Assembly (NCBI GenBank): GCA_036003885.1
Contig: DASYSA010000482.1
Span: 1-25,934, forward strand
Reading direction: 5' to 3'
Source: DASYSA01 sp036003885
Lineage (GTDB): Bacteria > Acidobacteriota > Blastocatellia > UBA7656
Length of the DNA: 25,934 nt
Part shown: one piece after another, positions 25,361 to 25,934 of the stretch
Layout of the letters: every line of letters begins with the position of its first letter
Position numbering within the stretch: position 1 is the first letter of the stretch
Made by a program: the position numbers and the translations under genes
The notes under the pieces: generated by a model
Told to the model about the DNA's origin: nothing
The model's input: only the letters and a program-made list of their open reading frames with translations
Database searches by the model: none

Positions 25361-25699
25361 GTGCACGGTTCTAGCATTCAGAACGCGTTAGCTCCTTGAA
25401 AGTTGCAACTTATCAGCATCAGAAGGGCCGGAGCGCAATGATTCTCAGATCGTAGCGCCTCGCTCCTCTCAGGATAACGAGAGTGAGATTCTACACTGCT
25501 GTAGCCTAGACAAGGGAGCAAAAAAGACTCGCTATCAGCAGCAGCTTATGGCGAACCAGACTAGGTACTGAGGCCCGCATTCCAGGAGTCCACGTTCGAT
25601 CTTAAGTTGTCGAATTACTGAAGGCGCATCGCGAGTTTCCACTTTCGATAAGCTTCGAGCTTCCCTACCCGCACTGAGTTTCGGCCACAATCGGACTGC

Positions 25700-25727
25700 A
25701 TTACCAAAAAATTACCGCACAATTACG
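25700..25727. repeat. Three ATTACC-type repeats at 11-bp spacing
   Basis: ATTACC at 25700-25705, ATTACC at 25711-25716 and ATTACG at 25722-25727 are spaced exactly 11 bp apart. Such helically phased direct repeats are the usual target type of OmpR/PhoB-like winged-helix regulators. The nearest gene it could control is the barrel operon, 400 bp away, or something beyond the window edge. Confidence 0.55.
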
Positions 25728-25934
25728 CCAAGTTTATGACTCTCGTGCCTCGTTGGGATTACTCTCCTTGCTTGATGAAACGGTGACCTCACGATCGCAC
25801 CTTTTATCCTGAGTCTAATGTCACTCGGCATCAGGTTTCTGATTGCGGGCTTATGAATCCAGAAGCATTCGACAACACTCCGCTTAGATAGCTGCTCATA
25901 GCCCGCGCACAAACAGCCCAACAAGTTTTTCCTA

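Larger units (their letters stand above)
25301..25934. other. Gene-free region upstream of barrel operon
   Basis: No credible gene is visible. The minus-strand frame at 25712-25924 lacks a ribosome site and looks like chance. The region contains a leader hairpin (25337-25360) and three 11-bp-phased direct repeats (25700-25727). It presumably contains the promoter of the barrel gene pair, but I could not assign -35 and -10 boxes reliably. Confidence 0.5.

Noticed and set aside
25712..25924. Leftward 70-codon frame at the window edge
   Set aside because: No ribosome site, overlaps the phased repeats, and no family pattern is visible.

Overview
The window looks like a chromosomal segment of an acidobacterium, probably of the Blastocatellia type. 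This is an inference from gene content, because there is no rRNA or other phylogenetic marker. The supporting families are a membrane-anchored winged-helix/TolB-like/TPR regulator, an exported TPR-CHAT protein, several PQQ-like beta-propellers, exported squalene-cyclase-fold proteins, a small CxxC plus helix-turn-helix protein, and many secreted proteins of unknown function. I found no rRNA, tRNA, CRISPR array, transposase, integrase or phage gene. The ends appear to be intergenic or at gene borders.

Left part (1-2500): a leftward operon of MarR-family regulator, pirin and NAD(P)H-dependent FMN reductase. Its promoter carries a near-perfect palindrome on the -10 box, so it is probably an autoregulated redox or xenobiotic-response operon. 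A perfect 19-bp inverted repeat lies upstream. Next (2560-7063), rightward: a four-helix membrane protein, then a sensor histidine kinase, an OmpR-type response regulator and a SpoIIE/PP2C phosphatase, with a possible tiny ORF between kinase and regulator, and finally an AhpD-like CxxC protein.

Middle (7238-10372): a leftward exported PQQ-like propeller with an in-frame DUF4386-like remnant fused upstream, a likely gene fragment, and a small secreted protein. From 10373 to 13438 runs a 1021-residue exported protein with NTF2-like, TPR and CHAT-protease domains, behind an almost consensus promoter. It converges on a leftward sialate O-acetylesterase-like hydrolase.

Right part (15488-25934): a 400-bp gap with two hairpins, then leftward genes for a zinc-ribbon/HTH protein, a secreted unknown and a pectinacetylesterase-family hydrolase. 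Divergent from these are the wHTH-TolB-TPR regulator, a 60-aa exported stub, a second PQQ-like propeller and an 81-aa orphan. Converging from the right is a translationally overlapping pair of exported (alpha/alpha)-barrel proteins: a Sec-type protein and a Tat-type putative lipoprotein. They are related to the squalene cyclase/prenyltransferase fold but show none of the usual catalytic motifs.

Most of the window is ordinary accessory-type content. The best candidates for something under-described are the exported CHAT protein, the overlapping barrel pair with its unusual upstream repeats, and the MarR operon's operator architecture.
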